DNA of 64,000 nt, taken from assembly GCA_032622095.1 (NCBI GenBank), contig CP136064.1:37870426-37934425 (forward strand), written 5' to 3'. Source of the stretch: Siphonodentalium dalli. Taxonomy: Eukaryota > Mollusca > Scaphopoda > Gadilida > Siphonodentaliidae. A model generated the notes under the pieces. It searched no databases. It saw nothing but the letters and a program-made list of their open reading frames with translations, and was not told where the DNA came from. Positions 11,450 through 21,439 of the stretch are shown here, piece by piece. The position numbers and the translations under genes are program-made. How positions within the stretch are numbered: position 1 is the first letter of the stretch; the number at the start of each line of letters is the position of its first letter.

Positions 11450-12800
11450 AACTTAAGTTGTTTCCATGCCTAAGCAATGTCAGGAGGTGGAAAGTTTAGA
11501 TGGACCCACACATAAAACTACCTTAAGCTGATACACCACATGAAGCAATCTATAAAATATGAAGACCAATCAAGCATATCATATAACAAGAAAAATGTCA
11601 AAAATATTACGTTAAACATAGTTTTAGAAGGGAAATTTTGGGAAGAGCGTTCTCAGCAAGTATACAAATTGAGTGGAAGTGAATAACTGCCTTAAAAAGT
11701 GCATGATCTGATCTGGTAAAATGCTCAAATGGCAATTTAATTGAGTTCAATACTGATTCAAGAATCTCAACATTATGTTAGGTGTGTGCTGAAAAATTGT
11801 GAACATCCATTTGCAAAAATTGATATAAACCTTTGGGCTGAGATGAGTTTTTATCCTCGCTTTTAGGTCCTATGTCCATAACCAAATTCACAGCTTACCA
11901 GCTGTCTAACACTGTGGCCTATTGTTGACTGCTCCCAGCTTGTGTTGACTGACATGCGTACCATCATTGGGCTAGTTCCTTGATGTGACAGTTCATTGTA
12001 ATGTTCATGGCAATGGCTTCTAGCACACACATAACATAATGTTGAGATTCTTGAAGCAGTATTGAACTCAATTAAATTGCCTACTACTAGTTCAGTTCAT
12101 GTACTTTGTATGGCAGTTATTCATTTCCACTCAATTTGTTGTATAATTGCTGAGAATGCTCTTTCCAACATTTTCCTTACTAAAACTATGATTAAAGGTA
12201 CTCAATCCGAATTAGCGCTCGCAAATTACTATTTCCTTGGCTTCGGTTGTAAAAAAATATTTGATTCGAGTTGAGGAACCCACCCATCAAAGCTAGGAGT
12301 GATCAGATATCGATGTTTGAAATCTATTATTTTAATTTTATGTGGCCCAGTAAACTGTCGGCCGAGAAGCACTTATCTGACCAGATAGCGGATGAAGATC
12401 GATAACTCTAAAATCCAGTGGCTTATTTTGTGTCAGATATTTGACAACTGGCAAAATTTCGTTGAACAAAATGTTGATAAATAACAGGTTTTGGGGGATT
12501 TTATACTATAGTTGACTGGTTAGCATTATTTTTGGGCAATTAATCGATTCTGATAACTGAAGCGGCATTTCAAAAAATGTTGTTGTTGTTGGAATCTGAT
12601 GATATGGGGACCGTCGAATCGGATTGAGTACATTTAAAGTCATCTGTTTGACATTTGTCTTGTAATATGTTATGCTTGATGTGGTTTCCAGATAGTATAG
12701 ATTCCTTCATGTGGTGTACTAGCTTAACAATTAAGCAGTTTTCTAAACTTTCCACCTCCTGGCATATATAGCTCATGCGTGGAAACCCCTTAAAATTTAA
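11450..12800. mobile_element. Foldback element, arms about 300 bp, with nested R4 element
   Basis: Diverged inverted arms: AGGAGGTGGAAAGTTTAGA (about 11480) pairs with TCTAAACTTTCCACCTCCT (about 12743); CACCACATGAAG (11532) pairs with CTTCATGTGGTG (12705); AACATAGTTTTAG (11616) pairs with the segment just before 12190. An R4 element (12192-12637) interrupts the right arm. No terminal duplication is clear and no protein is recognised; the 62-aa to 104-aa open frames inside are not supported. Confidence 0.7.
12192..12637 (+). mobile_element. R4-family TTAA MITE
   Basis: It starts TTAAAGGTACTCAATCCGA and ends with a near-complement of that string (TCGGATTGAGTACATTTAA). The left arm of the surrounding foldback shows the same site with a single TTAA (ACGTTAAACATAG), an internal empty-site control for a TTAA target. 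Other copies: 15616-16107, 18324-18699, 47284-47721. Confidence 0.85.
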
Positions 12801-14032
12801 TGGACACGGCTCCTTTGAGGCATAATATAATATGTATTGTAATTTGGAGAAGGGGTATTTGAAACCGTACCCATAGTTAAGCATTTAGACCTGATTCACC
12901 CCCTGGTTAAGTGATGCTGCTAATTTGATATGATGCTGTTGGTTATGCTATGATGCTGAATGTTCACTTCAGTCCATTTTTTTTTTTTTTACTAAAAGTA
13001 GGAAAATATGCTGACTGTTGGTCTAAAAATAACTAATTCCTCTTTGGTGACGTCATTGACTACTGACTGGAAACCGAACAACGAAAACAACTTCAACCTA
13101 TTTCTGATCTGAAGTTTCCAACTAATGTTTGTGTCAGTGATGAAATTTCCAACTGTTGAACATTTTTACCAATGTTGAGGGGTCTCCCCCTTGTCGCCAC
13201 GTCACTGCTCATAGTAATGCTCGATTTTGTCACGTTCTCTTGACATGTTGATAGATACTATAGTGGCAGAATGCATATCATAATACTACTTTTTAAACAT
13301 CAATAACGGATGCTGTAGCATCTCCCATGCACTGACACCTGGAGGACTACTGTCAATCAATACGGGTCGATATATATGTGACCTAAGTATATAGTTAACG
13401 TGACACGTCCCCCTACACGTTCTGCATGGTAGATGTGGTCCCAAGACAAGTAGTGTGCATCTTACCATGATGCGTGATAACAACGTGGTAATGTCTTAAC
13501 ATACCGCCTGGGGTTATAACCACGGCAACGTCCTATACTATAAACGAGTATACCCGAAACTGATTGCCGAAGAATAATACTCCTACACTACATTTGGAAT
13601 AATTTTATTGCTACATATAGATCGATGTAAGTACTCAGAATATAGTTACGTATATATACGTTATTTTTATATTTAAAAAATAATACGTGTAGTCATGATA
13701 TTAGCAAGTGCCTTGATTGCCACTATAGACAATTTGAATATAAATGGCCAGCATAATCAATTATACATACATCATTTACAAATATGCCATATACAGAATG
13801 TTCCAAACTTTTATTTTATTTTGGCCGGACCTAGCGTATGGGTTAATGTCGATCGTTTAATTTCGTTACTTGTTCGTGTGCTTTAAGTGCGACGGATATA
13901 TGGAATTTGCTTGTTTGCATGCATTCACTGTTCGGCACGATTCTCCATATTGCTGTGTGAATTGGCTCACAAATAAATTAAAGGGACATGCGTGATATCG
14001 ATCCCAGGTATTATTCATTGTGCATGAATGTA

Positions 14033-14522
14033 TTAAAGATACGGGCGGTGTTGGCGGTTAGTATGCTGTTAAAATATTCATCTGCGTCAAAAACCGCCAT
14101 AAACAGAAAGAATAGTAAAATATAGACAGACATTGTTCGTATACCAATCAGAAATATGGCATAAACAGTATGTTATTGTCAATTATTTTTCCTTTGTTAT
14201 GTAAACAAAAGCAAAAAAACGTTACGTTACCTGGCTTTTGTTTAGATCCGGATATGGTAAACATAAAGAGCGTTTATATCATTTGTGTGTGATTAACCTA
14301 TAGAATTGCGCTGTGCTATGTAAACAGAAGCACAGCTTTTGTTACACGAGCAGGCTCTTATTCACGTACACCATCGTACGTCTTGACGACAATATACTAT
14401 TTACGCGCTGATTATGTTTGGCATATATATATATATATATATATTTTTAATATTCCTTCTGTTGATGGCGCTTTATATTTAAATATGAACATTTCTGCAA
14501 CGAACACCGCCCGTGCCTTTAA
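14033..14522. mobile_element. R5-family TTAA MITE
   Basis: TTAA at 14033-14036 and 14519-14522. The ends AGATACGGGCGGTGTT and, complemented, AGGCACGGGCGGTGTT form the inverted repeat. The interior is AT-rich with a TA run (14428-14445) and many copies of a GTAAACA-like motif. A diverged copy is at 44033-44541. Confidence 0.8.
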
Positions 14523-15303
14523 CCAAATTTTATTCAGAACAAAAAATATTACGACGTAAAAAAAAGGTGGATACATGGGCACTCGCTAACATATAATAAA
14601 ATACAAAGGTGACAATCAATCTTTTCAGATAGAGAAATGAAAACCGCAGAGAAGGACACTTTTGGTATGGAATCTCCCGTGTTCTGTGCCAGTCTTAACA
14701 TAAGGTACAATATTATTCTGAGGCATTGTGATTTTAATTCCTTGTTCCCAAGTTCTGAGAAAGAATCGTCGCTATCGTTGTGAATATAGCATAATTATAA
14801 TAATACTGGCATGTGGCATTATTATCTGCTGAAAATTAGGTCCAAAAGGTTCGTAGCCCAAATGACTGAAATTCTTAGTTGATGGCCGGTAGTTATACCA
14901 GCTATATGTTCTGCCGTTTTTTAATTTCAAATCAGAAATATTATGCATGCACCTCTATTTATGGAAACATTTCCTATGAACGCTTCCTATGAACTTAATA
15001 CTGAATTTTTCAAGATATTAGAGTCATACATCAATGCTACCAAGAGATTTGAAGAATTACCTTTAATTGTACATTGTATATTAAAACCTCAATTGGATCT
15101 TTTTAAAATCAGATGGATATGTGGTAGAGAGTCTCTTCCTGTCGGCAGTTGAACACGGATGACGGGCTTTCTCCAAACTTATTGCTTGTATTTGTATTGT
15201 GCTGTCAATGTCATCAATGTCATCTTCTGGGTTTTTATATATCATTTGTAACATTTGTTGGGAGAGGAGCAACTATAAGTTTTGTAGCTTGTGCTCTGAT
15301 CCC

Positions 15304-16163
15304 TTAAAGACATATTATGGACTTATTCGGGTGCGTGAAACTGATAAGGTAGTACTCAGGCGCCATGCCAACGGTGGGAATGTAGCATTATACTAACATC
15401 GCCGAACATATCAAAGGAATCGGCCATACCGCTCCATAGAAATCATCGTCTGAACTGCGCTTAATTGTAAATATTTACATCTCGATTCGGGACGCAACAA
15501 TCGGCGATAAACGAACGCAAATTAGTTCGCCATCCAGAGTCATTGCATTTAATTAATAAATAAGACTGGCAGTGTGTGCTGTAAATTTGGATTAATATTC
15601 GTAAAAATAACAACATTAAAGGTACTCAATCCGATAAAACTCCTCTCAATTACTATTTCAATGGCTTCGGGGGTCAAAAATATTTGATTCGAGTCGAGGA
15701 AGTCACCCATCAAAGCTCAGATTTGTTAGATATCGATTTTAGAAACCTATTATTTTTCATTATCGGGAATACTTTCTGGCCCAGAACTCAATCAAAATTG
15801 CGTTATTATATTACCACTTGATTTTAGAGTTACCCATCCTTGTCTGTTTGAACGGTGTTTTGGTGTACACGTCTCGAGCAGGATACGAAATTGACGGCAA
15901 TTATTAGTACTCATCTCGAGAACATAACAAATTTAAAAAATCAATATCTAATAACTCTGAGCTTTGTTTGATGGGCTCCTCGACTCGAATCAAATATTTT
16001 TTACCCCCAAAGCCAAAGAAATAATAATATAGGACCCTCTAATCGGATTGTTGTTGTTGGAATCTGTTGAGATGGGGACCCTCTGTTCGGATTGAGTACC
16101 TTTAAGCAAGATTATTCTCCATGTCTAATTGAACGCCCTACCGGAGTGTTTCACATCACTTTA
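15304..16163 (+). mobile_element. R3-family TTAA element split by an R4 insertion
   Basis: The R3 start (TTAAAGACATATTATGG at 15304) and R3 end (GTGTTTCACATCACTTTA, about 16163) are separated by an R4 element at 15616-16107. Elsewhere R3 is about 370 bp and uninterrupted (27573-27938, 37212-37585, and complementary copies 37747-38118 and 55447-55820). The right end lies only about 24 bp before a splice acceptor at 16187. Confidence 0.8.
15616..16107 (+). mobile_element. R4-family TTAA MITE nested in R3
   Basis: Perfect 19-base ends, TTAAAGGTACTCAATCCGA and its complement. In empty R3 copies the site reads AACTACTTTGAACAAG; here it reads AACAACATTAA before and TTAAGCAAG after, so one TTAA-like site became two. 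Confidence 0.85.
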
Positions 16164-16187
16164 TATTTAAACTATCTGCTTTTACAG

Positions 16188-19105
16188 TAAGAAGACTGAA
16201 AGATGGAAAGTTGTGTTCGTCATTGGCATCATATGCATTCTAACCATTATACGAAGAGGAACCCAGGAACTCGTCGCCCACATGCAGGACGCAATATATT
16301 TGTTCGAAAGATATTCTCCTTCAGGGATGGTGCCATTGTTCACTCTCTTGGAAATCATTCCGGTGCTCATAGCATTCAAACTCTCTTCTGTGAGTAAAGA
16401 CAAGAGCAAGCTCGAAATTAACATCATGGTCATCCTCGCTCATGTGTTGGGAGAACTCTTCAAAAATATGTGGATTGGAATTGACAATAATATATCTACA
16501 ACTATACCGTATAATTTTGAGAATATAGTCGCCTTATTTCTCAGTACGATATGTTTCGGGAGCAACCTATCAGTTCAGAATGTAACTGCATCTCTCTTTA
16601 TATCATTCGGATCGACTCTCATCTCCTCGACACTCGACATCGAGATGATGTTCGGTCGCAAAGCGATATTGTTGTACTCATCGCTGCTGTTGTTCACTGT
16701 CCGAAACATTGCAATTCAACACCTGTATAACTGTGGCATCGAAGTCAAGTGCAGATGGAAACTATTGATTGCTTATTTCACCATTGCTGTACCAACAACT
16801 GTGATTGTTATGAACTTGGTATTCAGCGTCAACAAGTTTCTAATCATCTTCGTCATGACGTCCATTGTGTCTTCGTTGGTTTCCGTCCTTCTGCTGGCAA
16901 TGACTTGGTTGTTTCTGATGCAGGCATACACACCATCGTTCGTAAGCGCAGTAAACGTGGGTTTGGGTCTTCTGTGCTCGATAATGTTTCTTCAAGTGGA
17001 CCATATACCGCCGCCAGCGGCCATCTTATGCGGGTTCGTCCTGTTGCCGGTAGCATGTTTCATCAAAACGAAGTCAAATAGATACGTTTCAGACACTCTG
17101 GATTCTGAAAGAGGTAAGCCCCATATTCTCCCAAACTTGCTAACATTCATCTATGTGTTAACCCTTTCGTGGTGGGAGCTGCGCCGGTGTATCATTAAAG
17201 ATAATGTGCCAGTGCATTCTCCTATATATATGCGAGTCTCTAACATAGAGCCCCGCATATACAAGAGCATAAACACGAATTATTGATACAACGGCTTCAT
17301 ATGATCTGAAAAATACTTGCCATGGCCACAACAATTTCCAGCTGATTAAAAATTTTCGTACAGAAGTGAGAAAAAAAATGCTCTTTATTTCTACCAATAG
17401 ACTGACACGGAACGCCTATTTCTGTTCCATGTCGTGAAAATGGCTATGTTTTTATTTGGGACCCAAAAATTGTGTTAAAAGTTGTATATTATTACGACTT
17501 CAGTGCGTCTTTCTGTGACAGTTAATGCTCGTATATATATAGAACGGTATTTATCGACCTACTGCGATACCGGGAAAATTCAAAAGCGAATATTATTATG
17601 TGTATTTTGGACAGCCTGTTCTCGTGATAATAAGCACAACACGGGCTTATTTTACAATTGCGCGAAATAAGCTAAAATTGGCATTATTTGAAAACTCAAA
17701 TACGCTCTATATGGGTCCAAACGCTGGTTACTAAATCAGCCCTATATGGGACTATTTCAATATGAAATAAGCCCGTATTGTGCTTATTTTCCCTAGAACA
17801 GACTGGAAAATTACACGAATAAACCAAACTTTCTGGATGTATGCTCTTTGTAATGTGTTTTCACTGTGACCCGCGCCATACAACTGAACAACTACCAACG
17901 GGTATAAGTTCACCCTGTGCTTATTTCACAATAAAATAAGTCCAATATGAACCTATGTATGGAGGGGTATTTCGGATTAGCTCCCCCGAAATACTCCCTC
18001 CCCCATATGAACCTATGTGAATATTTAGGTCAAATGGGAACCAATTTGCACGAGGAGATGTTGATTTTGGACCGCAAACCACCAAGTGTCTTTAATGAGA
18101 ACAAAACATTCATCAGAATAAATGTATTTTTTCGGATAATCTGCTGGTCATACTAATGTTGCTATAACGTTGTGATGCATGTGTGTCCTGTTGACTGTTG
18201 TTTGTTGAACAGGCGGCGATGTTGTTGATGTTACCTATATACCAGCGATAATGATTTTATCCGTATGTAATTGTCGAAGACCTTGCGTAAATATAAAAAT
18301 TTGTGGTGAAAATAACGGCTATTTTAAAATTTACTCAATCCGAGTCGATGGTCCCCATATCATCAGATTCCAACAAAAGCAACATTTATTGAAATGCCGC
18401 TTCAGTTATCAGAATCAATTAATTGCTAAAAAAATTACATTTTGTTCAACGAAATATGGCCGGATTGCCAAATTCCAACACCTAAAAACACTTGATTTTA
18501 GAGTTATCCATCTTCATCCGCAATTTGGTCCGAGGCCGTCGGCTCGACGATCTCGAGAACTTATTTCAAAAATCGATATCTGATCACTCTGAGATTTGAT
18601 GGGTGAGTTCCTCGGTTAGAATCAGATATAATATGTTTTACTCCCGAAGCCAAAGAAATAGTAATTTGGGAGGGTTGTATTCGGATTAAGCATCTTTAAC
18701 AGTATTGCTTTTTACTAATACCATAACTGAAACATCACACATCAACCAAGTTTTATCATACCATTATAGTAGTACTATAGGACCAGATGCATGCTTAACG
18801 TTGGTACAGCCTTTCTACCCATGCACGTGCAATGTTGATATATATCAGAGTTATGGAGACACGGACTCAGCGTGAGTTATATTACCAGAATTGCGAGTTT
18901 TGTTTCTGGAATGTTTGCAGCGTATGTGTATATATACATACATACTTTACTGATTCTGTTTTTATTTCTACTTTCAGTTCCGAAACACGAGACAGTAACC
19001 AGGATGCAGTTCTTGATATTCTCTGCACTGGTCACGGCGTTGTTTTTCTATTGCTTCCCACCACGTTTCGGTATTGCAGGACAAGCGCGTGCTGACCACG
19101 CCTAG
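16188..19105 (+). CDS. Multipass membrane protein, probable drug/metabolite transporter-like (SLC35-like), 5' partial
   Basis: Exon 16188-17113 follows the acceptor TGCTTTTACAG and ends at donor GTAAGC; the frame is open throughout (about 308 residues). Exon 18978-19105 follows TTCTACTTTCAG. The first ends in phase 1 (AGA G) and the second supplies TT, giving a continuous frame that stops with TAG at 19103-19105. The second adds VPKHETVTRMQFLIFSALV, a further membrane segment, and ends GQARADHA. I count about ten hydrophobic segments with short loops and a PPPAAILCGF turn near the end, the general pattern of the drug/metabolite transporter superfamily. No substrate motif is recognised, so the family call is tentative. 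The first codon shown in the open frame (16213) is GTG within the exon, not a start; the true start lies in an upstream exon I could not find. The intron holds a P1 remnant and an R4 copy. Confidence 0.7.
17158..17285. mobile_element. P1-family MITE remnant in intron
   Basis: After TTAA 17158-17161 the sequence reads CCCTTTCGTGGTGGGAGC, then a decayed P1 palindrome at about 17206-17270. No right end is found. It extends the apparent open frame of the preceding exon past its real donor at 17114. Confidence 0.65.
17612..17804. repeat. Foldback repeat
   Basis: CAGCCTGTTCTCGTGATAAT at 17612 pairs with the complement of ATTTTCCCTAGAACAGACTG ending 17804; AAGCACAACACGGGCTTATT pairs with AATAAGCCCGTATTGTGCTT. 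The arms are about 50 bp. A smaller hairpin with GGGTATTTCGG/CCGAAATACTCC follows at about 17962-18000. Confidence 0.75.
18324..18699 (-). mobile_element. R4-family TTAA MITE, reverse copy in intron
   Basis: Reverse-oriented R4 with decayed ends (TTACTCAATCCGAGTC on the left, TCGGATTAAGCATCTTTAA on the right). It is about 380 bp and lies 280 bp before the last transporter exon. Confidence 0.75.
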
Positions 19106-19353
19106 TCGGGAGACTAAACGCGCGTCCTCGTCACACCATGTTGGGAGACTACACGACCTGAACATCCGAGTAATAGTGAGGTTTCGAAAGTCACGGATAG
19201 TGTTTAGACTGCGTTTAGTTATTCGTAGTCGAAAAAAATTCACGTAGGAGCAAACATTCGATTCGCACAAATGACGACGATTGGGATTACTGAATACAAC
19301 AAAGCATGGATAATCGCGCGCAGTGACAATTTCGCTTTGCACGATCTACCAGA

Positions 19354-19787
19354 TTAACCCTTTACCCAACAAACCGGCCAAAAACGCCCAAATAAAGCTT
19401 CAACAGCCTAAAATATCTTCGGTCTGTCTCAATAGAACCATACAAATATGGATATCATTGGAACCGGCTCATTGACCACATTGTGATGGTTACAGTTATG
19501 CCCTGTGCCAATGCATTCTCTTATATATGCGAGTCGACCATAGGTCGCCTCGCATATATAAGAGAATGCATTGGCCTAAACAAATTCTTTTTTTAACACT
19601 TTTTACCATTTTTTCTTACATTTTTTAACAATTTTTATAATATTTTTCTGCATTCTTTGACAATTTTATCATTTTTAATATGTGTTAAGCCAATGCATTC
19701 TCTTATATATGCGAGGCGACCTATGGTCGACTCGCATATATAAGAGAATGCATTGGCATAGGGCCGTTCTGTTGGGTAAAGGGTTAA
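19354..19787. mobile_element. P1-family MITE, complete copy with two palindromes
   Basis: TTAA at 19354-19357 and 19784-19787 bounds 426 bp. The ends CCCTTTACCCAACAAACCGG and, complemented, CCCTTTACCCAACAGAACGG are strong inverted repeats. Two 69-bp palindromes lie at about 19505-19576 and 19690-19758, separated by an AT-rich spacer with many TTTTTACA-like words. This is the best reference copy of the family in the window. Confidence 0.9.
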
Positions 19788-20853
19788 GCACAACGCACAC
19801 AATAATATTTTGTTCAATCGGCCAATTGAGGATAGTTGTCTGTGCTTGATAAGTGATGGATGAATGATACAATACAAATTAATTGACGGACTATGTATCT
19901 TTAAATGAATTTTGTGTAACAAGCCGAAGAAATCTTTACCCTATCCGTTATGCAAGACGGTTATGACATCACGGCTATACAGTTAGAAGGGAGCGTTCCA
20001 CCCACCGTCTATAGTGGGAGGAACCTACTGTTGCTTGGAGACAATGCGTCTGCATAAATAGTTTAATTAGTTAAAAAAAAACGTTTGTCCTTATGTTATA
20101 ATACACCGAAGAACATACATTATTTTCGCCTCTAATTGTGAACAATATGACAAGTGTCATGCAAAATGAAAAAGTGATTTTCGACAACAGCAGCTGAAAC
20201 GCAGTATGTTAGAGGGATATCGGAAAACCTCGTCAGATAAGCTTTTTCTACTGTATGTGTCATGTTGCAATGGTCGACAGATTGGTTTTGCGTGGGTATT
20301 GTGCATCATATGGATCAGGACCCCCGATTGGAAATGCATGGGATTACCGCGATGGATCTCCCGAGGTCCAAGGCCTAGAAGGCCATAGGTCGAGGAGCCC
20401 AGAATGGGTTAGACGGCACTAAATAAGTAGAATTCCTCCCCTTTGGTTTTACATGGTATCGCGAAAACGAGTTTTAAAGATATATTATCTCTTCATATAA
20501 CAATTTTGAAATAGTTTAGCAAATATAAAATAATAAATATGAATTAAAGACCCCTGTCTGGAAACGCTTCTATCAATTAATATTGATTTTATTTCGAATA
20601 TTTGATTTTATTACACTCCTAAGCGATTCCCATTGAAAACGCCAATAATTAAAAATGGTACTGTCACTAGTGAATTATGTCATTTCTCGTTACGTCATTG
20701 GCGTTACGTCGCTTGTGTAACCTGATCTTGACTGAAATTTAGGTGGTTTATCTTTCTCCACATCGGGACTTTCATGCATTAATTCTGTGTGATTTAATCA
20801 CATTTGGCGAACCAAATTGATGCAGAAGTGTAATAAATATAGTAATAAATTAT
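19788..20853. other. No gene recognised
   Basis: AT-rich sequence with short open frames on both strands at 20157-20388 that show no motif I recognise. A GC-richer island with GGTCC/GGCCT words lies at 20320-20410. Nothing else is supportable. Confidence 0.4.
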
Positions 20854-20983
20854 TTCCGAGAATTACGTTAAATAATTCAATCGAGGTGAGAGACGTTTAG
20901 GTAAGAAACTCGTGCGCTAACGCGCACTCGTTTCCTACCGACGTCTCTCGCCTCTCGTGAATTATTTAACGTAATTCTCGGAA
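20854..20983. repeat. Foldback hairpin
   Basis: TTCCGAGAATTACGTTAAAT at 20854 pairs with the complement of ATTTAACGTAATTCTCGGAA ending 20983. The arms are about 60 bp and meet at a CG-rich centre (CGTGCGCTAACGCGCACG). It is non-coding. Confidence 0.85.
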
Positions 20984-21439
20984 CCAATTGATTTTCTCTC
21001 TATATAAAATGAGATGATAAAATGGGACACTTTATTGTTCTATTTTAGAACAGACCATTCTGACGATACCATATATCGATAGAGATCATTAGGGTGTTCC
21101 CATAGATACGCTCCGAACGTCAAATGTCCCAGATTGATAGTTTGTATTGCTTTATTCCATAGTTATAAGCGATAATGAGTCTAATTAACGTATATTTGTG
21201 ACTGACAAAATGACACAATAACAGTTCTGGTCTCTGCTAACAGTAACAACTATTGTTCCTTATAGCTAAACTACCACACGGTTTGGACCAGAAAATATTC
21301 GAAATATAATCAATATTAATCTATAGAAGCATTCCGGACAGGGGTCTTCGATTCAGATCTAATATTGTATACCCCGGTAACTATATAATACATGTTTACA
21401 AAGAGGTAGACCATCTTTAAACGCAATCAGCGTATAATA

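Noticed and set aside
14943-15152. 69-aa open frame with near-coding composition upstream of the transporter
   Set aside because: No splice donor in a phase that fits the acceptor at 16187 and no recognisable motif, so it cannot be supported as the missing first exon.
16213-17286. 357-aa single-exon gene starting at 16213
   Set aside because: The codon at 16213 is GTG inside a longer exon, and the frame passes a clear donor at 17114 into a P1 transposon remnant; the spliced model with 18978-19105 is better.
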